Positions 8,278-15,848 of a DNA stretch of 64,000 nucleotides are shown here, one piece after another. This DNA comes from Flagellimonas oceanensis (lineage in GTDB: Bacteria; Bacteroidota; Bacteroidia; Flavobacteriales; Flavobacteriaceae). The stretch spans positions 124,001 to 188,000 of the forward strand of contig NZ_RZNA01000049.1 of the NCBI RefSeq assembly GCF_003992595.1. The letters are read 5' to 3'. The translations under genes were made by a program, and so were the position numbers. Numbering within the stretch: the first letter of the stretch is position 1; each line of letters opens with the position of its first letter. Under the pieces are notes generated by a model. It saw only the letters and a program-made list of their open reading frames with translations. It did not search any database and was not told the origin of the DNA.

Positions 8278-9135
8278 ATGAAAGAAAAAAGAATGAACTG
8301 TGAAACGGCGCGCGAGCTTTGCATCATTTCGGCATTGGCAAGCATGGGACATTTCCCAACGAGGGAATCCAAAAAGGAGGCATGGTTCCTCAGCCCTTTT
8401 CGAAAGGAGACCCAAGCATCCTTCAAGGTCTCCAAGGATTTGAACAGATGGTACGACCATGGTGAGGGCATCGGCGGAAACCTGATCGACCTTATGATGA
8501 AGATCACCGATTCCTCCGTTTCCGAGGTACTGGAGATATTGGATGGAAACACCTATTCCATAACACAAACTGCTGCCCCGGCCAAAGTACCGGCCAAAAC
8601 CAAGAGAGGAATCATTGTGGGAGAGGTAATGGACATATCCCATCCTGCATTGGAGCAGTATCTGGAGGAAAGGTGTATCCCAATGACCATTGCACGCTCC
8701 CATACAAAGGAGGTCCATTTTGAAATGGGAAACCGGGACTATTTTGCGATCGGACTCAAGAACACCAAGGGAGGATGGGAACTCCGGAACGGCTTCCAAA
8801 AACTGTGCTCCTCGCCCAAGGCCATAACACATATAAGAAATGGTAAGGAAAATTTGGCCATTGTCGAAGGCATGTTCGATTTTCTATCGCTAATGGTCAT
8901 GGGTCCGACCTGGTTAAAGGATTCGGACATATTGGTTTTGAATTCCCTTGCTTTTGCCAACCAACTGGGAAAAACCATTGGTGGCTATGGGAAAGGTAGA
9001 TTGCTCTTGGACAATGACTGTGCCGGGGACCGTATGACCAACACCTTATTGGAGGAACATGGGAACCTGGAAGACGGAAGGGAACTGTTCCGTGGGTTCA
9101 AGGACCTTAATGAAAAGCTCCAAGATGGCAATTAG
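8278..9135 (+). CDS. Toprim-domain DNA primase of the mobile element
   Basis: About 285 residues. The N-terminal part resembles the CHC2 primase fold (WFLSPFRKETQASFKV, WYDHGEGIGGNLIDL) but without the zinc-binding cysteines, a common form in Bacteroidota elements. The C-terminal Toprim domain has its acidic motifs, the glutamate in AIVEGMFDFLSL and the DxD-type motif LLLDNDCAGD. It should synthesise primers for element replication with the upstream helicase. The frame opens at an ATG at 8194, inside the iteron cluster; ATG 8278 or 8293 is more likely to be the start because both lie after the repeats. Confidence 0.85.
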   Translation: MKEKRMNCETARELCIISALASMGHFPTRESKKEAWFLSPFRKETQASFKVSKDLNRWYDHGEGIGGNLIDLMMKITDSSVSEVLEILDGNTYSITQTAAPAKVPAKTKRGIIVGEVMDISHPALEQYLEERCIPMTIARSHTKEVHFEMGNRDYFAIGLKNTKGGWELRNGFQKLCSSPKAITHIRNGKENLAIVEGMFDFLSLMVMGPTWLKDSDILVLNSLAFANQLGKTIGGYGKGRLLLDNDCAGDRMTNTLLEEHGNLEDGRELFRGFKDLNEKLQDGN

Positions 9136-9319
9136 ATCCAAGTGGATTTTTGAAGTGCCCGTGAATATACCCGTTAAAAATCTTGCCATTGGCAATCTAT
9201 GGCATCGCTTAAAAAATCCATCTATTTTCAATCCTTTTCCAATAAAACCCTAGGAATCCTGATTTATACATAGACCGATAAACATTTGCCCACATTTAAT
9301 ACGAGAAGTTTTGAGGCTC

Positions 9320-9354
9320 AAGACAAATGTCTTATTGTTGAAGACAAATGTCTT
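9320..9354. promoter_or_regulatory. Twin operator-like palindromes before the Xre/RES pair
   Basis: Two identical 14-bp near-palindromes AAGACA-AA-TGTCTT lie at 9320-9333 and 9341-9354. They are 21 bp apart, two helical turns, so dimers would bind on the same face. The Xre-type antitoxin downstream is the obvious candidate to bind them and repress its own operon. Confidence 0.65.
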
Positions 9355-9363
9355 ATTAGGGTT

Positions 9364-9873
9364 GTGCAAGAACATCAAAAAAAAACTGAGCAATTAACTG
9401 CCTTAAATAAAGCAATCCAAGCTTATATCAAAAATTTGGATAAGTCCTCTGAGGTTAATCCCAGAACGGAAAACATAACCTTTTCAGATTTTTTTGACAA
9501 TAAAATGCTTGTTATCAAAACCATAAGAAAGGGGCTGACTTATAAATTATTCAGTAAAATAAAGGATGTGACTCCATTTTCCGAAGATGATTGGGCCGTA
9601 TACTTGAACTTGTCAAAGAAAACTTTACAAAGACATCAAAATGATGCTGATTATCTATTTAAACCGATTCATACGGAAAAGATTATAGAGTTGGCAGAAG
9701 CAACCCATTTTGGCAAAGAAGTCTTTGATACAACTGAACAGTTTTATTTATGGCTTAATACCCCTTCATTTGCCTTAGGTAACTTGAAACCGGCCGAATT
9801 ATTAAAAGATTCATATGGCAAGGAATTGGTAATGGCCGAATTGAACAGAATTGATCAAGGAATTTTCACTTGA
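9364..9873 (+). CDS. Xre/MbcA/ParS-type antitoxin of a RES toxin-antitoxin pair
   Basis: This is an antitoxin with an N-terminal Xre-like region (DDWAVYLNLSKKTLQRHQND) and the C-terminal DUF2384 toxin-binding domain (FDTTEQFYLWLNTPSFALGNLKPAELLKDSYGKELVMAELNRIDQG). The order and the tail are diagnostic of antitoxins that pair with RES toxins. The start is uncertain. The frame can be read back to a TTG at 9286, but that would put both operators inside the gene, so the GTG at 9364 is chosen; the first ATG is at 9505. The stop overlaps the toxin start (TGATG), so the two are coupled. Confidence 0.85.
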   Translation: MQEHQKKTEQLTALNKAIQAYIKNLDKSSEVNPRTENITFSDFFDNKMLVIKTIRKGLTYKLFSKIKDVTPFSEDDWAVYLNLSKKTLQRHQNDADYLFKPIHTEKIIELAEATHFGKEVFDTTEQFYLWLNTPSFALGNLKPAELLKDSYGKELVMAELNRIDQGIFT

Positions 9874-10331
9874 TGGGAGTATATGGACTATCAAAGAAAA
9901 AATACTCGAATGAGTTAAATGGTAAAGGCGCGGCCAAATCCGGGAATAGATGGAATTCAAAAGGAAGGGAAATCATTCATTCGGCCGAAAGCAGGGCTTT
10001 AGCAATGGCAGAGGTTGCTGTACATTTGACTTTGGCCACATTGCCAAGTGACTTTGTAATGATCGAGATCGACATTCCAGATGATATCCAAATAAAAGTA
10101 TTGGAGCAAAAAGACATTCCTGAAAATTGGAACACTCATCCACCAAGAGTCAGTACTCAGAGAATCGGAGATGATTTTTTAGACACTGCGGATTCCTGTG
10201 TTTTAAAAGTTCCTTCAGCTGTTGTTCAATATGACCATAATTATTTAATCAACCCCAACCATAAAGATTTTTTTAAAATATCAATATCCCAAGTTCAAGA
10301 ATTTTTGTTTGACAAAAGAATATTTGAATAA
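9873..10331 (+). CDS. RES-domain toxin
   Basis: 152 residues, the usual size of RES toxins. The hallmark block is present near the N-terminus: SGNRWNSKG with the conserved arginine, and ESRALAMAEVAVH with the conserved glutamate. A later VPSAV stretch carries the serine of the Arg-Glu-Ser set. Characterised RES toxins break down NAD+ and halt growth. It overlaps the antitoxin stop by one base. The pair likely stabilises the island or acts in defence. It reads opposite to the mobilization gene that follows and occupies the place where a relaxase gene would be expected. Confidence 0.88.
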   Translation: MGVYGLSKKKYSNELNGKGAAKSGNRWNSKGREIIHSAESRALAMAEVAVHLTLATLPSDFVMIEIDIPDDIQIKVLEQKDIPENWNTHPPRVSTQRIGDDFLDTADSCVLKVPSAVVQYDHNYLINPNHKDFFKISISQVQEFLFDKRIFE

Positions 10332-10505
10332 TGGCCATCCCGTAAAGTGTATTGGACAATTTTTAAGGGTTTGGGCTTTATTAAAATGATGTTATATTTC
10401 CTCCTGGGTATGGACATTTTTCGGTCGCCTCCTTTATCCCTATATATGGATTTGATCAGAGCATGGTTTTCAAAGAAGGTCAGGGTCGCACAATAAATCA
10501 AAAAA

Positions 10506-11087
10506 TTACCACTGTCGTAGCTTTCGTTTATATTTATCGATCGCTTCAGGATCCAGGTCCATGATCAAATGTTTCCTGCCTATTCTGTTTCTGCTCTCGA
10601 CCACATGGTCCAGCACATACACAAAGTCACTTTTCAATTCCTCCATTTGCTCCTCCAAGTGTTCATACCTGATCTTGGGAACGGTAATCTCTGTATCCAA
10701 CAGCTCTGGCTTGGAAGGTGTTTTCTTCTCGGTCAATTGCTGCTCAAAAAAATCGAAGTCCCCTTCCCATTCCCCGTCGGATTCAAGTTCTTGATTGAAG
10801 AGTGCCTGCATCATTCCCACAGTGGGCAGGGTCTGTTCCTTTTCAATGCTCCGCATGATGGCCACCATGGCATTGAACCTCCGTCTGATAAGATATTTTA
10901 GACTGGCGACGGTCTCCCCCAATTCCTGGTCCGGGGAGATGCCGTGCCGTTCAAAGAAATCCAACATGGCCAATAAGGTCATGGACCTGGACCTGCCGAA
11001 CTTCTTGGAATACCTCCTGAACTTCAAGGCCACTGATTCCTTTATGGCCATGTTATTGAACTTCTCTTTTTGGTATCCTTGATCCAT
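10506..11087 (-). CDS. BfmA/BtgA family mobilization protein
   Basis: 193 residues. The N-terminal half (AIKESVALKFRRYSKKFGRSRSMTLLAMLDFFERHGISP) looks like a ribbon-helix-helix/oriT-binding region and matches the BfmA/BtgA accessory mobilization proteins of Bacteroides plasmids and transposons. The rest is helical. Such proteins bind oriT together with a relaxase (BfmB/BtgB), normally encoded just downstream. Here the downstream DNA holds only the RES operon on the other strand and no relaxase, so transfer would need one supplied in trans. Confidence 0.82.
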   Translation of the reverse strand: MDQGYQKEKFNNMAIKESVALKFRRYSKKFGRSRSMTLLAMLDFFERHGISPDQELGETVASLKYLIRRRFNAMVAIMRSIEKEQTLPTVGMMQALFNQELESDGEWEGDFDFFEQQLTEKKTPSKPELLDTEITVPKIRYEHLEEQMEELKSDFVYVLDHVVESRNRIGRKHLIMDLDPEAIDKYKRKLRQW

Positions 11088-11490
11088 TTTTTCGTTAAAA
11101 ATTCCTTGGTTTTACTGGGCCCGAGCCCTTTTTTCGTCAAAAACAACAAAACCCCTATTTTCATGGATATCCCTGTATTCCTTATAAACAGGGCCTTTCC
11201 GAAGGAAAATGGATAAATAGCGCTGCGTGGGCACGCTATCCTCTTGCTCCTCCTTTTCGTCCCGCAGGGACAAAAACGTATCGCACTGCCACTGAAAAAA
11301 GATGGGCCTCTTTTATGCTTCGATCAATGGTACGGACTTTGGGAAAGTCAAATCAGATCATTATGCCGTACCCAAATTGGTTCCCTATAAAGTTATGCTT
11401 TGTTGAACAAAAAACCCAATCATAATGATTGGGCCTGATTGGTTCCATTTATCAAAATCCCCCTTTGCTTGGATTGTTTGTTGTTTGATA
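11088..11490. other. Intergenic region upstream of the mobilization gene, candidate oriT
   Basis: No gene was found in 403 bp. Several small inverted repeats cluster in 11172-11271: CCTGT/ACAGG around 11172-11192, TTTCC-GAA-GGAAA around 11197, ATAGCG (11217-11222) / CGCTAT (11234-11239) with an 11-bp GC-rich loop, and GTCCC-GCA-GGGAC (11259-11271). A group of hairpins directly upstream of a BfmA/BtgA gene is where oriT lies in related elements. No nick site can be assigned by eye. Confidence 0.45.
11409..11433 (-). terminator. Rho-independent terminator after the RadC-like gene
   Basis: Perfect 9-bp inverted repeat CCCAATCAT (11415-11423) / ATGATTGGG (11425-11433). On the minus strand it is followed by TTTTTT, downstream of the radC-like gene that ends at 11491. 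Confidence 0.8.
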
Positions 11491-11946
11491 TCACATCAAT
11501 CCATTATCGGCAAAACTGTAATAGCTGCCATCGGGAGCAAGTATCAAATGGTCCAATACCTGGATATCGAACAATTGCGCCGCCCGTTGGATCTTTTGGG
11601 TCAGCTTTCTGTCCATTTCACTGGCCTTCAACTGTCCCGATGGGTGGTTATGGGCCAGGATGATCCCCACTGAAAGTGTCTTGAGCACGATGGCAAAAAG
11701 GATGCGCATGTCCACCAGGGTCCCCGTGATGCCCCCATGGGACAGCGGATAGATTCCCTTGACCTTGTTGGAGCGGTTCAACAGTACGATTTTGAAGGTC
11801 TCGTGCAATCCAATGGTATCGGCATCCCAATTCTTATATAGGAGTTGGGACACTTCCTTGGAATTTGTGATCGAGAGCGATCTGAGGGTCACGAGCTTCT
11901 CCCGGTAACTGATCTGTATTTCATTGACTTTGTGTTCCATGTACAA
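11491..11946 (-). CDS. RadC-like JAB-domain protein
   Basis: 151 residues, covering the JAB/MPN metal-binding domain of the RadC family without the N-terminal helix-hairpin-helix of full-length RadC. The metal site is visible as AHNHPSGQLKASEMD, with two histidines, the serine and the aspartate; the glutamate lies near HETFKIVLLN. Short RadC-like proteins are very common in Bacteroidota mobile elements, and their biochemical role is not settled. A hairpin terminator follows it. ATG codons at 11946 and 11940 are both possible starts. Confidence 0.88.
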   Translation of the reverse strand: MYMEHKVNEIQISYREKLVTLRSLSITNSKEVSQLLYKNWDADTIGLHETFKIVLLNRSNKVKGIYPLSHGGITGTLVDMRILFAIVLKTLSVGIILAHNHPSGQLKASEMDRKLTQKIQRAAQLFDIQVLDHLILAPDGSYYSFADNGLM

Positions 11947-12000
11947 TACCTTGATAGTTGAAAGAAAAAGGCGCCCCGAACCATGGAGCGCCTCCGGTTT

Positions 12001-12345
12001 CTATTCCTCATTGTTGCCTCCCAACAATAAGATCTCACTAACCACAACCTCGGTCACATAGCGTTTGTTCCCCTCCTTGTCCTCGTAGGACCTATGGGTA
12101 AGTTTTCCCTCAACAGCAATTTCCTTGCCCTTGGCCACGAATCCCTCGATGATGTCCACGAGCTTTCCCCAGGCGATCAGGGTGTGCCATTCGGTATTGG
12201 TCACCCGCTCCCCTTGATTGTTCTTGTAGTGTTCGTTGGTGGCCAGGTTTACCCGTGCCATGCGCTTTCCTTTCTCAAAATCAGTGATTACCGGGTCCTG
12301 TCCGACGTTACCGATCAGCTGTACTTTGTTTCTTAAATTTCCCAT
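12001..12345 (-). CDS. ssb: Single-stranded DNA-binding protein
   Basis: 114 residues with an OB fold: MGNLRNKVQLIGNVGQDP at the start, then NTEWHTLIAWGKLVDIIEGFVAKGKEIAVEGKLTHRSYEDKEGNKRY. It is shorter than the chromosomal SSB and lacks the acidic DDDIPF-type tail, as is usual for element-encoded copies. The frame is open upstream to 12402, but MGNLRN at 12345 is the standard SSB start. It reads toward the RadC-like gene 54 bp away, probably co-transcribed. It likely protects single strands during transfer or replication. Confidence 0.92.
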   Translation of the reverse strand: MGNLRNKVQLIGNVGQDPVITDFEKGKRMARVNLATNEHYKNNQGERVTNTEWHTLIAWGKLVDIIEGFVAKGKEIAVEGKLTHRSYEDKEGNKRYVTEVVVSEILLLGGNNEE

Positions 12346-13075
12346 TCTAAAAAGGTTTAAAGGATTAATGATTGCCCCTTGGTTCCTTTGGATGTTGACC
12401 AAATTTTAAGGGGGCGTTCGTTTGGTTTCCTTCGTGCACAGCACAATGAAAGAAGCGGGTTCTGTCAAGGCTTTGGACAGGAAATCGGGAGGGTACATGA
12501 GGTAGCAAAACCCTTGGGTTTTCAAGGAAATGGATACCCTATTTACTGGCAAAACTGGGCTTGGCCTTGAGAGGTTCCACAAGGACCCTTGGGAATTCCA
12601 TCTGACCCAGTGGCAAATGAGCGAACGGGAAGTTGAGCGAGTGAAGTCATTGGTGTCCTGATTGGAAGTCCCTGGGTACTGCCCTGTTTTTCGATGTCCC
12701 GGAAAACAACCAAGGGCTTCTTTTATTATGACCCCCTTAAAATTCAGGCTACAACCTACATAAAGTAATAGAAACTCATATAACAAAACCATTTACAACT
12801 CCAATGGTATAAGGAATTGGTGGACAACTGTTCAGGGCTTCTTGGGAGAGGCCTGGGTCATTTCATATTCAAAACATAAAAAGTTTGGGTTGCTTAACAA
12901 ATATCGAATCGTGGATGTCAATGTTCTACTATTTGCATTACGCGAATCATAAAATGCAAATTGTATCTCAATTTTGAGGATGGTTTCGTGTACGTGATAA
13001 TATTTGTTCTGACCTCCTCCCAAAATTAGGTGCCGGCTATTATTAGAGGGTCCGGGCTGTTGACCACCTTCAATA
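12346..13075. other. Gene-free stretch with a widely spaced 13-bp inverted repeat
   Basis: I find no convincing gene in these 730 bp. A perfect 13-bp inverted repeat, AATTTTAAGGGGG (12402-12414) and CCCCCTTAAAATT (12732-12744), brackets 317 bp. Inside are smaller hairpins such as AAAACCC-TT-GGGTTTT (near 12509). No target-site duplication is visible next to the repeat. It may be a structured RNA, a small non-autonomous element, or a remnant. Confidence 0.45.
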
Positions 13076-14020
13076 CTATGCATCAAAAATTCGTTCATAA
13101 CGATCATCCAATAAATCAATATAGGCCACTTTCATTTTAGGGGACAAAAAGGATTTGTCAATCCAACGCAGGGCATCCTTTTTCTTTCGTAAAAATCGTT
13201 TGAATACCACTTCCGTTTGTTTTTCCGTAAGCCCCATCTTCTTGGCAAGGTTTTCAAAATGGATCCTCTTTAACTTATTTTTCTTTCCTTCCATGGTCAA
13301 TGCAAGTTCCTCGCTATCATCAGGATTGACAATGGTGACATTGAGCAGGTCATATGCTGGGGAAAGAATCCAACCGGATGGGGAATCCAGCATGGAAAAA
13401 TTCTTCAAGTGCATATCATTGTTGCCCGTTAAAAAACAGAACAAGGTCATCTCAAACAGGAAAATCATATCCAACAAAGTATTGGCCGAATGCTGGTACA
13501 GTGCCTTTCCAACCTTTTCCATGGAGCTTTTATATTTGTCATAGGCCTCCGTAATCTGGAACATATCAAGCATATGGATTTTTTGTCCCTCATCCGTTCT
13601 ATCGATACGTTTTGTGATATAGGACAACTCGCCGGATTTTAATCGTATCAAACTGGAGGGAACGGTCTGAATACCGAATGATTCCGCGATGCGCATGGTC
13701 AAATGTTCGTTCGCTGGCATTTCCGGATATTCTCTTGATGGTGGTTTAAAGATATATTGGCCTCCAAGTGCCCCCACCACTGTCAACCGAAAGTCTCCGG
13801 TATTACCTGCATCATTAAACAGTGACATCGACAATTTAGGTTGCACACCTGGTACGGAAACACTTCGCTCTACCACATTTTTGGCCAGTTCGGACATTTG
13901 ATCCAAACTATACTCCAATTTTGGCGCTTCCTTTTTACCAAAGAAAGCAATAGCGCACCTTTCATGAAAATCAAGGTCACCCTCCAACGCTTCATAACAG
14001 TATAGACACTTACCCTTCAT
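13076..14020 (-). CDS. hipT: HipT-like short HipA-family Ser/Thr kinase toxin
   Basis: 314 residues, lacking the N-terminal subdomain 1 of full-length HipA. The Gly-rich loop reads S53-V-S55-V-P-G-V-Q-P-K, with two serines two residues apart as in the autophosphorylated S57/S59 of E. coli O127 HipT. D202 in GNNDMHLKN and D224 in SPAYDLL match the catalytic and metal-binding aspartates. The N-terminus adds a zinc-knuckle-like CLYC-x10-HERC. Known HipT phosphorylates tryptophanyl-tRNA synthetase; the target here is unknown. It overlaps the upstream hipS-like gene by 11 bp and is last in a three-gene operon. Confidence 0.85.
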   Translation of the reverse strand: MKGKCLYCYEALEGDLDFHERCAIAFFGKKEAPKLEYSLDQMSELAKNVVERSVSVPGVQPKLSMSLFNDAGNTGDFRLTVVGALGGQYIFKPPSREYPEMPANEHLTMRIAESFGIQTVPSSLIRLKSGELSYITKRIDRTDEGQKIHMLDMFQITEAYDKYKSSMEKVGKALYQHSANTLLDMIFLFEMTLFCFLTGNNDMHLKNFSMLDSPSGWILSPAYDLLNVTIVNPDDSEELALTMEGKKNKLKRIHFENLAKKMGLTEKQTEVVFKRFLRKKKDALRWIDKSFLSPKMKVAYIDLLDDRYERIFDA

Positions 14021-14345
14021 TGTTGTTCATTAAGGGTTCCACGCTCACTGCTCCGATACAATTCTGACAGCAGGCCAACAATAGTCCCATCCTATCATTC
14101 TTGTTCAATTTCCAGTTTTTTGATGCAATGTTCAATAGCCAACCTTCCGGAATCAATCCCTCAAAAAACGGAAACAATCTATTGTCCCTGTAGGGTTCCA
14201 TTCGGACAGGCATCGAGAACGTTATGAACTGGTCAGGATATTGTTCCACGTAATCCCCATCGTATTGAAATACATAGTCCCCATCATCGGTTTCCATGAG
14301 CTCTCCGGCCTTGATACCATCATATAGTATATTGGCATTCCTCAT
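14010..14345 (-). CDS. hipS: HipS-like antitoxin (HipA N-terminal subdomain as a separate protein)
   Basis: 111 residues that correspond to HipA N-subdomain 1: an N-terminal beta-strand set (ANILYDGIKAGELMETDDGDYVFQYD), ITFSMPVR, then FFEGLIPEGWLLNIASKNWKLNKNDRMGLLLAC. In one-piece HipA this is fused to the kinase. Here it is a separate gene with its own start, overlapping hipB (4 bp, ATGA) and hipT (11 bp). In E. coli HipBST the equivalent protein HipS, not HipB, neutralises the kinase. The intact overlaps argue against a broken hipA. Confidence 0.82.
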   Translation of the reverse strand: MRNANILYDGIKAGELMETDDGDYVFQYDGDYVEQYPDQFITFSMPVRMEPYRDNRLFPFFEGLIPEGWLLNIASKNWKLNKNDRMGLLLACCQNCIGAVSVEPLMNNNEG

Positions 14346-14578
14346 TGGACTTTTGTATTTTCATTATCAATGGCATGTAAAGGAACTGCAGCAAGGGTAT
14401 GTCCAAACATTCTCAAGACCAGATTGACCTTGTCCATATTTAGATTTGTTTTCCCCTGTTCTATTTTTCGCACTACGGTAAGGGCAACACCTGCACGTTC
14501 AGCAAATTCTTCTTGCGTCAGGTTTACCTCGTTCCTACGGGTCTTGACAAACTCGGATAGCTTATACATTATATGCAT
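14342..14578 (-). CDS. hipB: HipB-like XRE-family transcriptional regulator
   Basis: 78 residues with one Cro/C1-type helix-turn-helix: LSEFVKTRRNEVNLTQEEFAERAGVALTVVRKIEQGKTNLNMDKVNLVLRMFG. It is the first gene of the hipB-hipS-hipT operon. It probably represses the operon by binding the two TATATGT-N4-ACATATA palindromes just upstream, and stabilises the complex. ATG 14578 is used; the ATG at 14569 (MYKLSEF) is equally plausible. Confidence 0.88.
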   Translation of the reverse strand: MHIMYKLSEFVKTRRNEVNLTQEEFAERAGVALTVVRKIEQGKTNLNMDKVNLVLRMFGHTLAAVPLHAIDNENTKVQ

Positions 14579-14608
14579 TTAGATATAAAACGCATCAAAT
14601 ATATTAAA

Positions 14609-14669
14609 TTATATGTAAAAACATATAATATTATTAAGAATACACAATTTTATATGTTTTCACATATAA
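14609..14669. promoter_or_regulatory. Twin HipB operator candidates
   Basis: Two palindromes, TTATATGT-AAAA-ACATATAA at 14609-14628 and TTATATGT-TTTC-ACATATAA at 14650-14669, have identical 8-bp arms and 4-bp spacers. Their centres are 41 bp apart, close to four helical turns. They lie 31-91 bp upstream of hipB. E. coli HipB likewise binds several spaced palindromes. A weaker half-match (ATATGCATTTAGATAT) overlaps the hipB start. Confidence 0.75.
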
Positions 14670-14786
14670 AACAATCGTTATCCATTGGGTTCATAGTACG
14701 CTCAAATTCAAACGCTATCGAAATGAATATCACAGTAAATGATTTTCACATTGATTAATCTAAATATTATAAAAATGTTTGGTTTT

Positions 14787-14859
14787 CTTAACTTTTTTAC
14801 ACCTCTATTACACTTCAAAATGCTGGGAGACCCTATAAAATAAGGAAAAGTAACTTCTG
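14787..14859 (+). repeat. 73-bp direct repeat, copy 1 (internal element end)
   Basis: It aligns without gaps to 20833-20905. The first 12 bp are identical, then TCAAAA, CTGGGA and a final unbroken 29-bp run ending ...AAAGTAACTTCTG. The second copy runs into the attR core. In this copy the core has decayed to TTCTGCACGATAA. It probably marks the right end of the integrase-bearing module. Confidence 0.8.
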
Positions 14860-14890
14860 CACGATAATATTAACTTTAAAGTTCAGATTA

Positions 14891-15085
14891 ATGATAAGTC
14901 ACAAGATTGGAATTTGTTCAGAATGTGAAAGTAAGTTTTACACTCATAATTCGAAAATGATTGGACTATGTCCAGAATGCGCACACCGATTATATGGATA
15001 TGGGAATTGCTCACATGAATTCGAGAATGGGAGGTATATTAAATGTTATTGGAACGGTAATGAATCAGAATTTTTAAAAAACTGA
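14891..15085 (+). CDS. Small zinc-ribbon protein of unknown function
   Basis: 64 residues with two CxxC knuckles (CSEC near residue 9 and CPEC near residue 28), then a C-terminal region CSHEFENGRYIKCYWNG that contributes further cysteines and a histidine. It looks like a treble-clef or double zinc ribbon. I do not recognise a named family. It lies alone, 32 bp after the internal direct repeat, in DNA that is visibly more AT-rich than the left module. Confidence 0.65.
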   Translation: MISHKIGICSECESKFYTHNSKMIGLCPECAHRLYGYGNCSHEFENGRYIKCYWNGNESEFLKN

Positions 15086-15287
15086 GACAAAAACCATTGA
15101 GAAAATAAACAAAAGTTCAAATAAACGATGATGTATACATGTAGTAAAACAAGACAAAACTTCAGTATAGGCACCCAATTTGGTGGGATATACGGAATTA
15201 TGTTCAGCATATAAGCAAGTTGGCAGTAATGCAAAACCAGACCGAAAATGACGATTTATAAATAATACGAGAAGAAATTAATTACAA

Positions 15288-15614
15288 ATGAATTGGATAA
15301 TATTAATAATTGCCGGACTCTTTGAAGTCGCCTTTGCTGCTTGCTTGGGAAAAGCGAAAGAGGCTACTGGAACTGAATCGACATATTGGTATGTTGGATT
15401 TGTGATTTGTTTAGCTATTAGTATGTTTCTACTTATAAAAGCGACTCAAGAGTTGCCGATTGGCACAGCTTATGCAGTTTGGACAGGAATCGGAGCAGTT
15501 GGGACAGTTCTAATTGGGATTCTTGTTTTTAAAGAACCAGCAACCTTTTGGCGACTATTTTTCATTACGACCTTAATTGCTTCAATTATAGGACTGAAAG
15601 TAGTTTCACATTAA
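15288..15614 (+). CDS. SMR-family small multidrug/guanidinium efflux transporter
   Basis: 108 residues with four membrane helices, the standard SMR size. The key glutamate is in helix 1 (AGLFEVAFAACLGKA), and helix 3 has the conserved GTAYAVWTGIGAVGTVLIG block. The sequence around the glutamate and GKAKEATG is closer to the Gdx/SugE branch (guanidinium exporters) than to QacE, but this is a judgement by eye. No guanidine riboswitch was recognised upstream. It is followed by a cassette-like hairpin boundary. Confidence 0.88.
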   Translation: MNWIILIIAGLFEVAFAACLGKAKEATGTESTYWYVGFVICLAISMFLLIKATQELPIGTAYAVWTGIGAVGTVLIGILVFKEPATFWRLFFITTLIASIIGLKVVSH

Positions 15615-15645
15615 AGAAATCGGACTAAAAAAAGAAAAGCACATA

Positions 15646-15778
15646 CTGCCAACAATGTATATAAAAAATAGGCTAAATAGTAGTAATATCAAGGTATTTG
15701 GCACTTATTAAACTTTGTGTTTAACCGAAAGTTTTGTGCTTCATAATCGCCTACTTTTCATATACTAACCGTTGGCAA
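15646..15778. repeat. Large imperfect hairpin at a cassette-like boundary (A)
   Basis: The left end TGCCAACAATGTATATAAAA...TAGGC and the right end GCCTACTTTTCATATACTAACC-GTTGGCA are imperfect inverted repeats: read in the same sense both give TGCCAAC, a 4-6 bp gap, TATAT, AAAA and TAGGC. The pair encloses the 130-odd bp between the SMR gene and the HigBA pair. The shape and length resemble large attC sites, but the termini do not fit the strict RYYYAAC/GTTRRRY consensus. Confidence 0.5.
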
Positions 15779-15848
15779 CAAGCTGAAAAAAGAAAATTTT
15801 TACCAAATTGGTAACTTTTTTATTAGGTTTGCGTCAAATAAGTATCAT

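Noticed and set aside
10295..10501. Minus-strand 68-codon frame as the missing relaxase start
   Set aside because: It overlaps the RES gene end, is short and basic, and has no relaxase motif.
12406..12792. Minus-strand 128-codon frame in the SSB-hipT gap
   Set aside because: Composition is not protein-like (many Ser, Pro and Trp without pattern). Its end coincides with one of the inverted repeats, and no family is recognised.
12832..13119. Minus-strand 95-codon frame overlapping the hipT 3' end
   Set aside because: It overlaps a well-supported gene and shows no domain or start context.
14010..14345. hipS-hipT as a frameshifted single hipA
   Set aside because: The split falls exactly between the N-subdomain and the kinase. 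Each part has its own ATG, and the zinc-knuckle sequence begins the second part, so two genes fit better.
14573..14758. Plus-strand 61-codon frame upstream of hipB
   Set aside because: It runs straight through both operator palindromes and has a low-complexity Ile/Asn/Lys composition.
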